Shown here piece after piece: positions 8,953-17,585 of a stretch of 64,000 nt of DNA. Below the pieces are notes generated by a model that saw nothing but the letters and a program-made list of their open reading frames with translations, made no database searches and had not been told where the DNA came from. The stretch is taken from contig QXXF01000002.1 of assembly GCA_009911365.1 (NCBI GenBank), positions 124,001-188,000 on the forward strand, written 5' to 3'. Within the stretch, counting starts at the first letter, position 1. Every line of letters begins with the position of its first letter. Source of the DNA: Clostridiales bacterium. GTDB lineage: Bacteria; Bacillota; Clostridia; Peptostreptococcales; Anaerovoracaceae. The translations under genes and the position numbers were made by a program.

Positions 8953-9687
8953 TCATAAATCCACGATGCCGTCAAAACCTTTGAACGCCTTGGGTTCAGG
9001 CACTTTCCAGGTGTTCGCTTTGCTGGTCTTCGCGCCCATCTTCACCAGAGCTTCGGCAAACTTTACCGCAGGCATGACCCCGTCTAACACGGGCACGCCT
9101 AATTCTTGTTTTAACGCATCCACAAAGTCCACAAAACCAGCGCACCCTAGTAGGATGCATTCAGCTCCATCCTCTGCCACAGCCTTTCTGCCCTCCTGGG
9201 CCAAAGCCGCCAGCCCTTTCTCCGGATCCCGGCCAAAATCCAGCACCGACAGCCCTGTGGTGCGTATGGAGCGGCAAAAGCTTTCCGCACCATACGCTTT
9301 GACCACGTCCTCGGTCACTTTTCTCGATCTGTCCAGCACCGAGACCACGCTGAAATAAGGGGCGATGAACTTGGCGGCGGCAATGGCTGCCTCACAGATG
9401 CCCAGAACCGGTTTGTCCGTCACCTCCCGGGCTGCGGACAGACCCGGGTCGCCAAAGCAGGCGATAATGAAAGCATCCATATCTTCAAGCCGGTCCCCCT
9501 TGATCACCTCTTGGATCACGCCGGGAACGGCTAAATACTCGTCCACGTAACACTCGATGCTGTCGGGCCCGGTCTTGGGGCTGACAGCGGTGATGTCTGT
9601 TCCCGGATCTGCGTATCTGACTGCCATGCGGCAGATGCTGTCTGTCATGGACTGGGTGGTGTTGGGGTTAATGAGTTTAATCTTCAT
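8953..9687 (-). CDS. Asp/Glu/hydantoin racemase family protein
   Basis: 244-residue member of the hydantoin-racemase branch of the Asp/Glu racemase superfamily. Both catalytic cysteines are in place: IIACFGDPGL (Cys77) and LLGCAGF (Cys182). The family interconverts enantiomers of 5-substituted hydantoins so that stereospecific hydantoinases can consume both. The start overlaps the preceding M20 gene by eleven bases. An allantoin racemase is a close alternative within the same family. Confidence 0.85.
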   Translation of the reverse strand: MKIKLINPNTTQSMTDSICRMAVRYADPGTDITAVSPKTGPDSIECYVDEYLAVPGVIQEVIKGDRLEDMDAFIIACFGDPGLSAAREVTDKPVLGICEAAIAAAKFIAPYFSVVSVLDRSRKVTEDVVKAYGAESFCRSIRTTGLSVLDFGRDPEKGLAALAQEGRKAVAEDGAECILLGCAGFVDFVDALKQELGVPVLDGVMPAVKFAEALVKMGAKTSKANTWKVPEPKAFKGFDGIVDL

Positions 9688-10879
9688 GTTTGAACCTACC
9701 TTTATCGATTTTTTTTAGGAGTTCCAAGAGCACATGAGCACCGGCCCTGATATCCTCCGGCGAGGAATACTCGTCCATATGGTGGCTGATGCCGCTGCGG
9801 CTTGGAATAAACAGCAGCAGGGCTGGCATGAGAAAGCTGGCGTTGATCAGATCGTGTCCCGCACCGCTGTACATCTTCATGTAGGGCAGCTTTAGCGCCT
9901 GGGCCGTTTCCTGGGCCAAAGCGCAAAGCTGGCTGTCGCAGAGTGTCTCTGGCTGCGTGATGTACGGCTCCAAAGACAGGCCCTTTTCTTCCCACTGCGC
10001 ACACAGCTCCTCTATGACCTGATACATGCCGGGCATGGTCTTGTCCCGCAGTTCGATGATAAATTCCGTCTGTCCTGGGATCACATTGACTGCGCCTGGC
10101 TGCAGTGCCATGGTTCCCACAGTACAGACCATAGTGTCGCCGGATGCTCTGACCCGGTCCATCAAGTCCGTGATCACGCAGCAGGTCTTTTCCAGGGCAT
10201 CGTCTCTAAGGCTCATAGGCGTGCTGCCCGCATGATTGGCCATGCCTGTGACCCTTGCCCGGTAACGCAGGATGCCAAAGATGCCTTGGACGATACCGAT
10301 CGTCTTTTGACTGGCCTCCAGGATGCCGCCCTGTTCGATGTGGTATTCCAGATACGCCAGATAATCCTCCGCGGGCCGCTTGCAGCTGGCAAAATCGGCT
10401 TCTGAGATATTCTGCCTGCCCATGGGCTGGATCATAGACCCTTCCAGCGGGGCTCCGGCAAAGGCTTTGCTGCCAAAGGTGCCGCCGATCACATTGCCTT
10501 CTTCTTCATTAAAAGCGATGACTTCTATAGGGTGATCGTTCGCGTATCCATTTTCCCGCAGGACCCGGATCACTTCGATGGCGGCCAAGACACCCAGTGC
10601 GCCGTCATAAATGCCGCCCTTGGGCACCGTGTCGATATGAGAGCCTATTGCGATCTTTTTTTTGCTTTTTCCTGTGGCCGAAGGCAGCAGGCCTGTCAGG
10701 TTGCCCACAGCGTCTATGGCTGTTGACAGCCCTGCTGCCTCCATTCTGGCCTTCACCAAATCTCTGCCCTGGAAAAAAGCCTGACTGTAGGCCATACGGC
10801 TCGCGCCCTCGCCCTCTATGTAGCCTATGGCTCCCAGGTCCTTCAGATCGTTCATGAGCCGTTCCCTGTTGATGTCCAT
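9677..10879 (-). CDS. M20 family N-carbamoyl amino acid hydrolase / allantoate amidohydrolase
   Basis: Zinc hydrolase of 400 residues that releases CO2 and ammonia from N-carbamoyl or ureido acids. Metal ligands are visible: GSHIDTVPKGG (His81), YDGALG (Asp92), NEEEGN (general base and metal Glu near 125-127), EYHIEQGG (His180) and GAGHD near the C-terminus. The frame is open far upstream (to 11305) but the ATG at 10877-10879 is right: it shares one base with the aminotransferase stop (TAATG) and gives a normal N-terminus. The product is the likely partner of the hydantoinase. Allantoate amidohydrolase is the main alternative. Confidence 0.88.
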   Translation of the reverse strand: MDINRERLMNDLKDLGAIGYIEGEGASRMAYSQAFFQGRDLVKARMEAAGLSTAIDAVGNLTGLLPSATGKSKKKIAIGSHIDTVPKGGIYDGALGVLAAIEVIRVLRENGYANDHPIEVIAFNEEEGNVIGGTFGSKAFAGAPLEGSMIQPMGRQNISEADFASCKRPAEDYLAYLEYHIEQGGILEASQKTIGIVQGIFGILRYRARVTGMANHAGSTPMSLRDDALEKTCCVITDLMDRVRASGDTMVCTVGTMALQPGAVNVIPGQTEFIIELRDKTMPGMYQVIEELCAQWEEKGLSLEPYITQPETLCDSQLCALAQETAQALKLPYMKMYSGAGHDLINASFLMPALLLFIPSRSGISHHMDEYSSPEDIRAGAHVLLELLKKIDKGRFKHED

Positions 10880-12057
10880 TACTGCTCTCCTTTCTCCGAA
10901 AGCGCACGCAGGAAATCCTCCATGGCATCCATGCCCTTTTGAATCTGTTCCATGGACGTGGCGAAAGAAACGCGGATATAGCCTTCTCCCCCATCTCCAA
11001 ACGCATCGCCCGGCACTACCACCACCTGCTTTTCCGCAAGCAGCTTCATGGCGAATTCTTCGCTGGATAGACCGGTGGCTCTGATATCTATGAACCCATA
11101 GAAGGTCCCTTGTGACGGCTCGTACCGGATCAAAGGCATTGCTGCCAGACGCTTTGCCAGATAATCTCTTCTCTTTCCATAGCTTTCCACCATGTGGCGC
11201 ACATGCTCTCTGCTGCCAGTAAGGGCTTCCACAGCCGCATATTGACAAGGCATGGCCGCGCAGGCGCTGATGTTTTCCTGCAGCTTGGTGATATTGGCGA
11301 CCCACTGTGCGGGCCCCGCTCCATAGCCCACCCGAAAGCCGGTCATGGCAAAGGTTTTGGAAAAGCTGTCCACGACTAGAGTCCTGCTCTTCATGCCTGG
11401 CAGGGAGGCGATGCTGATAAAGGAGCGGTCATCAAAGAGAATGTGCTTGTAGACCTCATCGCTGATGATCAGCAGGCCGCGCTCTGTCACCAGAGCCGCC
11501 AGCTGTTCCAGGACAGGCCTATCCAGCACAGCGCCTGTGGGGTTGCAGGGAGAGTTGATGATCAGTGCTTTGGTCCGTTCTGTGACCGCCGCTTCAATGG
11601 CTGCCATGTCCAGAGAAAATCTATTTTCCGCATCCGCGGGGACACTGACCGGCACGCCGCCGCACATGCGGATCTGCTGCATATAGTTGGTCCAGCAGGG
11701 TTCCATGACGATAACCTCATCCCCTGGATCCAGGATCACTTTCAGGCCCTGATAAAGCGCCGCCATGGCACCGGGCGTGATGACGATCTCACTGTTCGGA
11801 TCGTAGTCCACCTGGATCTCTGTTCGCAGATCATCGCTGACCGCCTGGCGCAGCGGCAGGATCCCCGCGTTTTCCGAGTACTTGCTCTTTCCTTGCCTCA
11901 TGGCCTCACAGCCTGCCCGGACCACGTTTTCAGCGGCGTTAAAATCCGGTTCTCCAATCGTGAAACTGATGGGATCCTCATATTCCAGCGCTTTGTTGAA
12001 CATCTTGCGGATCTTGGAATATTCAATGGCTTTTGTGTTTTTGGAAATCATTTCCAT
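10879..12057 (-). CDS. Class I/II PLP-dependent aminotransferase
   Basis: 392-residue fold-type I aminotransferase. It shows NSPCNPTG (about 168-175), ISDEVY with Asp200 for the PLP ring nitrogen and Tyr203, and SFSKTFAMTG with the Schiff-base Lys234; the closing substrate Arg should lie in the C-terminal YIRVSFA. It moves the amino group of an amino acid to a 2-oxo acid acceptor. Lying between the sugar-acid kinase (23 bases) and the carbamoylase (one-base overlap), it fits as the step that turns the freed amino acid into a 2-oxo acid. Confidence 0.9.
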   Translation of the reverse strand: MEMISKNTKAIEYSKIRKMFNKALEYEDPISFTIGEPDFNAAENVVRAGCEAMRQGKSKYSENAGILPLRQAVSDDLRTEIQVDYDPNSEIVITPGAMAALYQGLKVILDPGDEVIVMEPCWTNYMQQIRMCGGVPVSVPADAENRFSLDMAAIEAAVTERTKALIINSPCNPTGAVLDRPVLEQLAALVTERGLLIISDEVYKHILFDDRSFISIASLPGMKSRTLVVDSFSKTFAMTGFRVGYGAGPAQWVANITKLQENISACAAMPCQYAAVEALTGSREHVRHMVESYGKRRDYLAKRLAAMPLIRYEPSQGTFYGFIDIRATGLSSEEFAMKLLAEKQVVVVPGDAFGDGGEGYIRVSFATSMEQIQKGMDAMEDFLRALSEKGEQ

Positions 12058-12080
12058 GAGTCACGCCTCCCTTCTCTTTC

Positions 12081-13103
12081 TCATCTCTGCACCCTCCCAG
12101 AGCCGTCCCCGCCTGCCAGCGCTTCCACTTCTTTGACTGATACCAGATTGAAATCTCCTTCTATAGTGTGTTTCAGACAGGAAGCTGCGACTGCGAATTC
12201 CAGAGCCTCTCTGTCGCTTTTTCCCGTGTGCAGTCCGTAGATCAGTCCGCCGCCAAAGCTATCGCCTCCGCCGACCCTGTCCACAATATGCACCGAATAT
12301 TCTTTAGAAAACAAGGCTTCCCCTCTATGATAAAGCATGGCGGACCATTTGTTGTCACTGGCCGAAAGGCTGGTCCGCAAAGTGATAGCTACGTACTGGC
12401 AGCCGAATCTATCTGCCAGCTGCTTTGCCACATCCCGGTAGCCATCATGGTCCAGTCTGCCGCCCATCACATCTGTGGCCGCCGCCTTGATGCCAAAGAC
12501 CTTCTCCGCATCTTCCTCATTGGCAACGCACATATCCACATATTTCATCAATCGTCCCATGGTCTCACCTGCCTGTTCTCTGGTCCACAAGTTCTTTCTG
12601 AAATTCAAGTCACAGCTGACAGTCAGTCCCCTCTCTTTTGCCGTCTTCACAGCATCCAGGCAAATCTCCGCGACATTCTGTCCCAAAGCCGGTGTGATGC
12701 CTGTAAAGTGGAACCATTCAGCATCCCGAAAAATTTCCTTCCAGTCAAAATCTGCCCTGTCAGCCTCCGCAATGGCAGAACCCGCCCTGTCGTAAACCAC
12801 TTTGGATGGTCTTTGAGAAGCGCCCTTTTCCAGATAGTAGATGCCAACTCTGCCGCCGCCTCTGGCAATCATCGCCGTGTCCACCCGGTGACGACGCAAT
12901 TCGCCTATCGCTGCCTCAGTAATGGGATTGTCCGGCAGCTTGGTGACGAAAGCCGTGTCTAAGCCATAGTGAGCTAGTGACACAGCCACGTTGGCTTCTC
13001 CACCGCCAAAGGTGGCCTGAAATTCCGGCTCCTGCATGAATCTGAGATAGCCCTTCGGTGCCAGTCTTAGCATGATTTCTCCAAAAGTGATGATTTTTGC
13101 CAT
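12081..13103 (-). CDS. kdgK: PfkB family sugar kinase, 2-keto-3-deoxygluconate kinase-like
   Basis: Ribokinase-family kinase of 340 residues. The N-terminus ITFGEIMLRLAPKG and FGGGEANVAVSLA, and the C-terminal motif RVGGGDSFGGGLIYG with the catalytic Asp, match the KdgK branch that phosphorylates 2-keto-3-deoxygluconate. It sits 36 bases after the KDPG aldolase gene, the usual partner. Substrate assignment rests on that pairing; other PfkB sugars remain possible. Confidence 0.83.
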   Translation of the reverse strand: MAKIITFGEIMLRLAPKGYLRFMQEPEFQATFGGGEANVAVSLAHYGLDTAFVTKLPDNPITEAAIGELRRHRVDTAMIARGGGRVGIYYLEKGASQRPSKVVYDRAGSAIAEADRADFDWKEIFRDAEWFHFTGITPALGQNVAEICLDAVKTAKERGLTVSCDLNFRKNLWTREQAGETMGRLMKYVDMCVANEEDAEKVFGIKAAATDVMGGRLDHDGYRDVAKQLADRFGCQYVAITLRTSLSASDNKWSAMLYHRGEALFSKEYSVHIVDRVGGGDSFGGGLIYGLHTGKSDREALEFAVAASCLKHTIEGDFNLVSVKEVEALAGGDGSGRVQR

Positions 13104-13139
13104 GATCCTTTTCCTCCTTACTGGTCTGTTTCCACTGTT

Positions 13140-13769
13140 TTATGCTCTGACTCTGCCTACGATCTCCATGGCCTGACGGCTCAGCTGGGTGATCTCGTCC
13201 CAGCGTTCTTCTTTCAGCAGCTGTTCTTTTACCATAAAGGAGCCGCCGCAGGCAATGATATTTTTCACCTTCAAGTACTCTTCCAGGTTTTCCAGGGAAA
13301 CGCCCCCTGTGGGCATGAACATCAAATTGCTGAAAGGCCCTGCCAACGCTTTGATGGCCGCCGCCCCGCCAAACTGAACGGCTGGGAAAAATTTGACCAT
13401 ATCCAGGCCTTTTTTCAGGGCCATCTGGATCTCCGTGGGTGTCACGCAGCCTGGCAGGGGCAAAATATCGTTAGCCAAAGCAAAGTCCACGATTTCCCCG
13501 TCAAATCCAGGGCTGACCATAAATCGGGCCCCTGCCTGAACAGCCTTCTCCGCTTCTTCTATGGTCAGCACGGTCCCCGCTCCCACCAACATGTCTGGAC
13601 AGGAATCCAGCATGGCCTCTATGACCTGCTCTGCTCCCTTGGCCCGAAAGGTCACTTCCCCGCAGCTAATGCCGCCTTTTTTCAGTGCCTTGGCCAGAGC
13701 CGCCGCTTTTTCTGTTTCTTCCAGTTTGATCACTGGCACGATGCCGCTTTTTCTCAATGCTTCTTTCAT
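13140..13769 (-). CDS. eda: KDPG/KHG aldolase
   Basis: Class I aldolase of 209 residues that splits 2-keto-3-deoxy-6-phosphogluconate to pyruvate and glyceraldehyde 3-phosphate, or 4-hydroxy-2-oxoglutarate to pyruvate and glyoxylate. The Schiff-base lysine is in MVKFFPA (Lys126), the catalytic Glu in EVTFRAKG (Glu38), and GAGTVL, CVTPTE and MPTGGV mark the barrel. First gene of the eight-gene operon; ribosome site AGGTGGG precedes the ATG. The variant FRAKG where many Eda proteins have LRT may reflect a different acceptor specificity (inference). Confidence 0.88.
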   Translation of the reverse strand: MKEALRKSGIVPVIKLEETEKAAALAKALKKGGISCGEVTFRAKGAEQVIEAMLDSCPDMLVGAGTVLTIEEAEKAVQAGARFMVSPGFDGEIVDFALANDILPLPGCVTPTEIQMALKKGLDMVKFFPAVQFGGAAAIKALAGPFSNLMFMPTGGVSLENLEEYLKVKNIIACGGSFMVKEQLLKEERWDEITQLSRQAMEIVGRVRA

Positions 13770-13815
13770 CCTATGGTCCCACCTTTCCGTCTGTGTTGAT
13801 CCGCTTGTTTTCTTT

Positions 13816-13842
13816 ACTATATCAAGTTTGCGGCTGTGGAAA
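13816..13842 (-). promoter_or_regulatory. Possible sigmaA promoter of the eda operon
   Basis: On the minus strand TATAGT (13816-13821) is a fair -10, with only a weak -35 (TTTCCA, 13837-13842) at 15 bases. An 8-bp palindrome CGCATGCG (13848-13855) lies just upstream. No -24/-12 element was found here, so this operon seems to differ in control from dppBCDF. Confidence 0.3.
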
Positions 13843-13888
13843 CATCGCGCATGCGTTTGATTTATTTGGGTACTTTTTTTCTTTTTCT

Positions 13889-13913
13889 GATACTTTTGTA
13901 TATAAAAGCTATC
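13889..13913. promoter_or_regulatory. Imperfect dyad upstream of the eda operon
   Basis: Arms GATACTTTT and AAAAGCTATC face each other around GTATAT. It lies about 70 bases upstream of the suggested -35 and 30 bases beyond the LuxR-gene terminator, so it may be an operator for the adjacent LuxR regulator or another factor. Support is symmetry and position only. Confidence 0.3.
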
Positions 13914-13942
13914 CTTGGGGGTAGTGTCCTGTTTTCGCGCAC

Positions 13943-13976
13943 AAAAAAACTCCGCATCTATCTTGAGATACGGAGT
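13943..13976 (-). terminator. Rho-independent terminator of the LuxR gene
   Basis: Stem ACTCCGCATCT/AGATACGGAGT (13950-13976, one mismatch) followed on the minus strand by seven T residues. It lies 22 bases after the stop of the LuxR-type gene and isolates it from the eda operon. Confidence 0.9.
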
Positions 13977-13998
13977 CTCTATGTATTGCTTTTATTTT

Positions 13999-14781
13999 TT
14001 ATAACTCATCAAAATTGATCTTGTCCGTGGACAGAGGCAGACTCTGGAGCAGCTGCACCCGGTTTTTCACATGCATTTTTTCATAAAGGCTGTGAAAGTG
14101 CTTTTTCACGGTGTTAACGCTGATATGCATCAGAGCTGCGATCTTCTCATTGCTGTATCCTTTCACTGCGTAATCCAGCAGTTCCGACTCCCTGGCCGTG
14201 AGACTGAATTCCCGGCAGATCCGTTCATGGTAACCCTTGGCGTAGAAATATCTGGTATCGCCTTTTTTTGCCTCATAGTACAGCCGGTAGGCCAGATGCT
14301 TTTGCAGTTGGTCTATGATGAACAGCTCCCGCTTGGTAAAATCGCCGTTTTCCCGCCGGCGATAAAAGGTGAGCAGCCCTACCACGTCTTCCCGAAAGAC
14401 GATGTTCATGCCCATGGCGTAATGGTACTGCCTGGGCCGATAAAACTTTTGATAAAACCTGGATTCCTCCATGGCCTCGTCAGTAAGCAGTTCGCTCTGC
14501 AGCCAGGCCGCACCCCGTCCGCTGATCATCAGCCAAAGAAGGGGATTGTCTTCTCCATAGGTTTCCTGGAAAACCGCAGTGCTATTGTCCTCCATGCCAC
14601 AGACCACACTGCCTGTGACCTGTTCGCCTTCCACCAGGGAAAACACCGCTCCGTCAAAACGCATCAGCATGCGCAGCCACTGGAGCGTCTTGCGGCGCAT
14701 CTCGTCAAAAGAGTAAATAAAAGAGATGTTGTATGCGATTTCATTTAAAAACATCCATTCGCTTTCTTGTAAAAATGCCAT
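13999..14781 (-). CDS. LuxR-type helix-turn-helix transcriptional regulator
   Basis: 260 residues. The first 185 have no clear family motif and could be a small-molecule or GAF-like sensor; the C-terminal 65 residues (LTARESELLDYAVKGYSNEKIA onward) are a LuxR/NarL DNA-binding domain. It lies directly upstream of the catabolic operon in the same orientation but with its own terminator, so it is a candidate regulator of the eda or amidohydrolase genes. It starts four bases after the end of a broken ATPase gene and probably lost its native upstream context. Confidence 0.85.
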   Translation of the reverse strand: MAFLQESEWMFLNEIAYNISFIYSFDEMRRKTLQWLRMLMRFDGAVFSLVEGEQVTGSVVCGMEDNSTAVFQETYGEDNPLLWLMISGRGAAWLQSELLTDEAMEESRFYQKFYRPRQYHYAMGMNIVFREDVVGLLTFYRRRENGDFTKRELFIIDQLQKHLAYRLYYEAKKGDTRYFYAKGYHERICREFSLTARESELLDYAVKGYSNEKIAALMHISVNTVKKHFHSLYEKMHVKNRVQLLQSLPLSTDKINFDEL

Positions 14782-14785
14782 GATT

Positions 14786-15401
14786 TCACACCACTCGTTC
14801 CCGCAAAAATCGTTTCAACAAAAACGTAAGAAAATATGGGAACGTATAAAATCTTCCATTGAATCCTATATTCTTGTTCCCTAATTTAATGCCATACGAA
14901 ACATTTGCGTATTTGCCTTTTTCGATCAAATGATTCAGCGATATAGTTGCACCATCGTTTGCCTTCACCTCAACTGAGATCAGCGTTTTGCGGTCTCTGA
15001 CAAAAAAGTCCATTTCCAAGCGTGCCGCTGTAGTTCTTATTTTTTACAAACAAATTCACAATAGCGGGCATGCCGCCGATCACCATGTATTCTTTAAAAG
15101 CTTCCGAAAACACGTTCCATTCCAACTCTGAAAACGGAGATATCTGGAGCATATGCTGGTAAAAGAACAAAGTCTCTCCTGGTAAAAATCCAAGACTTGG
15201 ATCAATCAAGGAGATGCTTTTTAGAATCGTGTCCACCTCAAATCCATTATCAAAAATACTTTTGAACTGTTTCCGCAAAACAAAATCGATCTCTATTACA
15301 TTGTGATAATTCTTTCGTGCGAAATGCCTGATGGACTCTGTTTTTCCTATCTGACGCATGCGCTTTACGATCAATGGCAAGTGCTCCGGGTTTGTTTCCA
15401 T
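14786..15401 (-). pseudogene. Broken AAA ATPase / DUF4143 protein
   Basis: Two frames hold pieces of one protein. The upstream frame (14970-15401) reads LPLIVKRMRQIGKTES, a P-loop of the DUF4143 ATPase family with the first Gly replaced by Arg, then EAFKEYMVIGGMPAIV. The downstream frame (14786-15019) reads MDFFVRDRKTLISVEVKAND, the C-terminal DUF4143 part. Between them most of the middle is missing and the frame shifts; the N-terminus is also absent. These proteins are often linked to mobile or defence functions, but this copy cannot be active. Confidence 0.75.
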
Positions 15402-15532
15402 TGGTATAACGCATCATCAGGCTATCACATTTTTCCTGCTGATTCAACCTGTAAAATCACATTTTTCCGGTCATTTTCGCTTTTATTTTCATATTTTTTC
15501 CAAATCAGTCGTATTTTTCGCAAATTTTCTGA

Positions 15533-15580
15533 AAATAGCACTGGTGTGCTATTTCATTTCCCTGCCCCAAACCGTATAAT
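15533..15580 (+). promoter_or_regulatory. Promoter and dyad before the lipoprotein amidohydrolase gene
   Basis: TATAAT (15575-15580) lies 46 bases before the ATG. A perfect dyad, AAATAGCAC and GTGCTATTT around TGGT (15533-15554), ends about where the -35 should be, so a bound regulator would affect this promoter. No good -35 hexamer is present, which suits activator control. The flanking LuxR proteins are candidates. Confidence 0.5.
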
Positions 15581-15626
15581 GGGCAACAAGTTGCAGTCCA
15601 TCTAAGAAAAATCAGGAGGAAGAAAC

Positions 15627-17465
15627 ATGAAACGAAAACTGATCAAAACATTGGCGGTCTTCACGACCCTGGCTCTGACCTTATCCCTCAGCGCCTGCGG
15701 AGGCGGAGAAGGTGGAGCAAAAAAATCCGAAGAAGCCTCCAATATCATTATCAAAAATGCTTCTGTTTACACAGTAGATGACAAAAGCTCCACAGCAGAA
15801 GCCGTGGTGGTCAAGGATGGCTTGATTGAATATGTTGGCACAGAGAAAGAAGCCATGGGTTATGAAGATGAAAACAGCAAAATCATTGACGCCCAAGGCA
15901 GCACGGTTCTCCCTGGAAACATCGACAGCCATATGCACCCAGCGGAAAGCGCGGTCCAATACTGCTTTGAAATCGGCCTCCAGGACTTTTTTTCCCATGA
16001 AGAATACTTAAAGGAAATCCAAAGGTTCGTAAAAGAAAATCCTGATCTGGAAGTTTATGCTGGCGCAGGGTTCATGCGGTCTTTTTATGACTCCGTGGGT
16101 CCAAGAAAAGAAGATCTGGACAAAATCGTTTCTGACAAGCCGGTGATCCTCATGTCCGCAGATGGGCATTCCAAATGGGTCAATTCCAAGGCCATGGAAC
16201 TGGCAGGGATCACAAAAGACACGAAAGATCCGGAAGGCGGCGTGATTCAGCGGGATCCCAAGACAGGCGAACCAGCCGGGCTGCTCCAGGAGTCCGCTGC
16301 CAACCTTGTAAGCGACCTATTGCCTGAATACAGCCTCGAGCAGTACAAGGAAGCCATTGCCTGGCTTCAAGGCTGGCTCAATGAACGAGGCATCACCACG
16401 GTGTACGATGGCATGATCCCCGTGGATAATGAAAACTACTACATGGCCTATCAGGAAATGGCTGAAGCCGGAGAGCTAACCATCCGAGTTTGCGGCGCAT
16501 GGCACATGGCCCCGGAAATGGGAAATGAAAAAGAGCTGAGAGAGCGGATCGACAAAGGCATAGAACTATCAAAAGGCTTTACCACTGACTATTTCCAAGT
16601 GATCGGATTCAAGTTCTTCGCAGATCAGGTACTGGAAGAAGGAACTGCGTACCTGGATGGAGAATACACGAAAGAACTGGGCGGTGGACATGGCATCAAG
16701 GTTTGGGACAATGACCTGTTGGCAGCCCTGTTTACGAAGATCGACAAGGCGGGCTATCAGATCCATGTGCATCAGATTGGAAACGCAGCTGCCACATATG
16801 CCTTGGATGCACTGGAAAAGGCAAGAGAAACCAATGGGGCGAACGACAACAGACACACCTTCATTCACGTTCAATATTTGAGCAAGGAAAACATGGGAAG
16901 AATGGCCAAGCTGGGCATGAACGCCATGATTGCTCCATATTGGTCTGTCAGGGACGACTATTACTATGACATCTATATCCCGTATGTGGGTCAAGAAATG
17001 GCTGACAGCATGTATCCTGCGCAAAGCCTTGTGGACGCAGGTCTCAACGTGGCCACGCACAGTGACTTTTTGGTAACAGAACCTGATATGGGCTGGCTGT
17101 ACTATAGCGCTGTGACCAGAACCCTGCCGCAGAAGATCTTTGATTTCTGGTACGATGGCATGGACGAATACGTCAGATCCCCGGACACCAAGGCCACTGC
17201 GGAAAAAGGCAAATACCTTATAGGGCCACTGAAACCATATGACGAACGCATGAAATTAGAAGATATTGTAAAAGCCTCTACTTATGGCGGCGCATACGCC
17301 AATTACATGGAAACCGAAATCGGCAGCATTGAAAAAGGCAAGAAAGCTGACCTGCTGATTTTGGATCAGGACATCTTCAAATCTGACATTGAGACTGTCT
17401 CCAATTTGAAAATCAAAACCACAGTCTTTGATGGAAAAATTGTGTATGATGGTAATAAGAAATAA
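15627..17465 (+). CDS. Secreted amidohydrolase lipoprotein (YtcJ-like, amidohydrolase family 3)
   Basis: 612 residues. A lipoprotein signal peptide ends in LSAC (Cys24), so the enzyme should be anchored outside the membrane. The catalytic part has NIDSHMHP (His102, His104), VHQIGN, HVQYLS and HSDF metal/active-site segments of the YtcJ branch, which hydrolyses N-acyl or cyclic amide substrates. AGGAGGAAGAAAC precedes the ATG. It is transcribed away from the hydantoinase operon but is functionally close; it could prepare substrates outside the cell for the Dpp importer (inference). Confidence 0.88.
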   Translation: MKRKLIKTLAVFTTLALTLSLSACGGGEGGAKKSEEASNIIIKNASVYTVDDKSSTAEAVVVKDGLIEYVGTEKEAMGYEDENSKIIDAQGSTVLPGNIDSHMHPAESAVQYCFEIGLQDFFSHEEYLKEIQRFVKENPDLEVYAGAGFMRSFYDSVGPRKEDLDKIVSDKPVILMSADGHSKWVNSKAMELAGITKDTKDPEGGVIQRDPKTGEPAGLLQESAANLVSDLLPEYSLEQYKEAIAWLQGWLNERGITTVYDGMIPVDNENYYMAYQEMAEAGELTIRVCGAWHMAPEMGNEKELRERIDKGIELSKGFTTDYFQVIGFKFFADQVLEEGTAYLDGEYTKELGGGHGIKVWDNDLLAALFTKIDKAGYQIHVHQIGNAAATYALDALEKARETNGANDNRHTFIHVQYLSKENMGRMAKLGMNAMIAPYWSVRDDYYYDIYIPYVGQEMADSMYPAQSLVDAGLNVATHSDFLVTEPDMGWLYYSAVTRTLPQKIFDFWYDGMDEYVRSPDTKATAEKGKYLIGPLKPYDERMKLEDIVKASTYGGAYANYMETEIGSIEKGKKADLLILDQDIFKSDIETVSNLKIKTTVFDGKIVYDGNKK

Positions 17466-17509
17466 TCATCGTCAGGCCGAAAATTGACGAATCGCAAAAA
17501 TAAAGCTAT

Positions 17510-17570
17510 AATAAACCGGTGTGGATGACACGTCCCCTGTCGAATGGACAAGGACACCCATCGGTTTATT
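17510..17570 (+). other. Structured leader/terminator-like hairpin before a LuxR gene
   Basis: AATAAACCG (17510-17518) pairs with CGGTTTATT (17562-17570), extended by GTGT (17519-17522) with ACAC (17554-17557). Inside, TGTC (17538-17541) can pair with GACA on either side, so alternative folds exist. It follows the amidohydrolase stop by 44 bases and ends three bases before the first ATG of the next gene, so it may terminate, attenuate, or both. Confidence 0.5.
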
Positions 17571-17585
17571 ATTATGGAGAAAAGC

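Noticed and set aside
10880-11305. Long 5' extension of the M20 hydrolase frame into the aminotransferase gene
   Set aside because: The extension has no protein-like sequence, overlaps a real gene in another frame, and the ATG at 10879 shares a base with the aminotransferase stop, the typical coupled start.
11443-12962. Two long plus-strand frames antisense to the aminotransferase and kinase
   Set aside because: Shadow frames of high-quality genes; no start signals and no recognisable motifs.
13770-13942. Second sigma54 promoter before eda
   Set aside because: No GG-N10-GC match in the right context was found on the minus strand.
17510-17570. Riboswitch before the membrane LuxR gene
   Set aside because: I could not match it to any riboswitch consensus I know; kept only as a structured hairpin.
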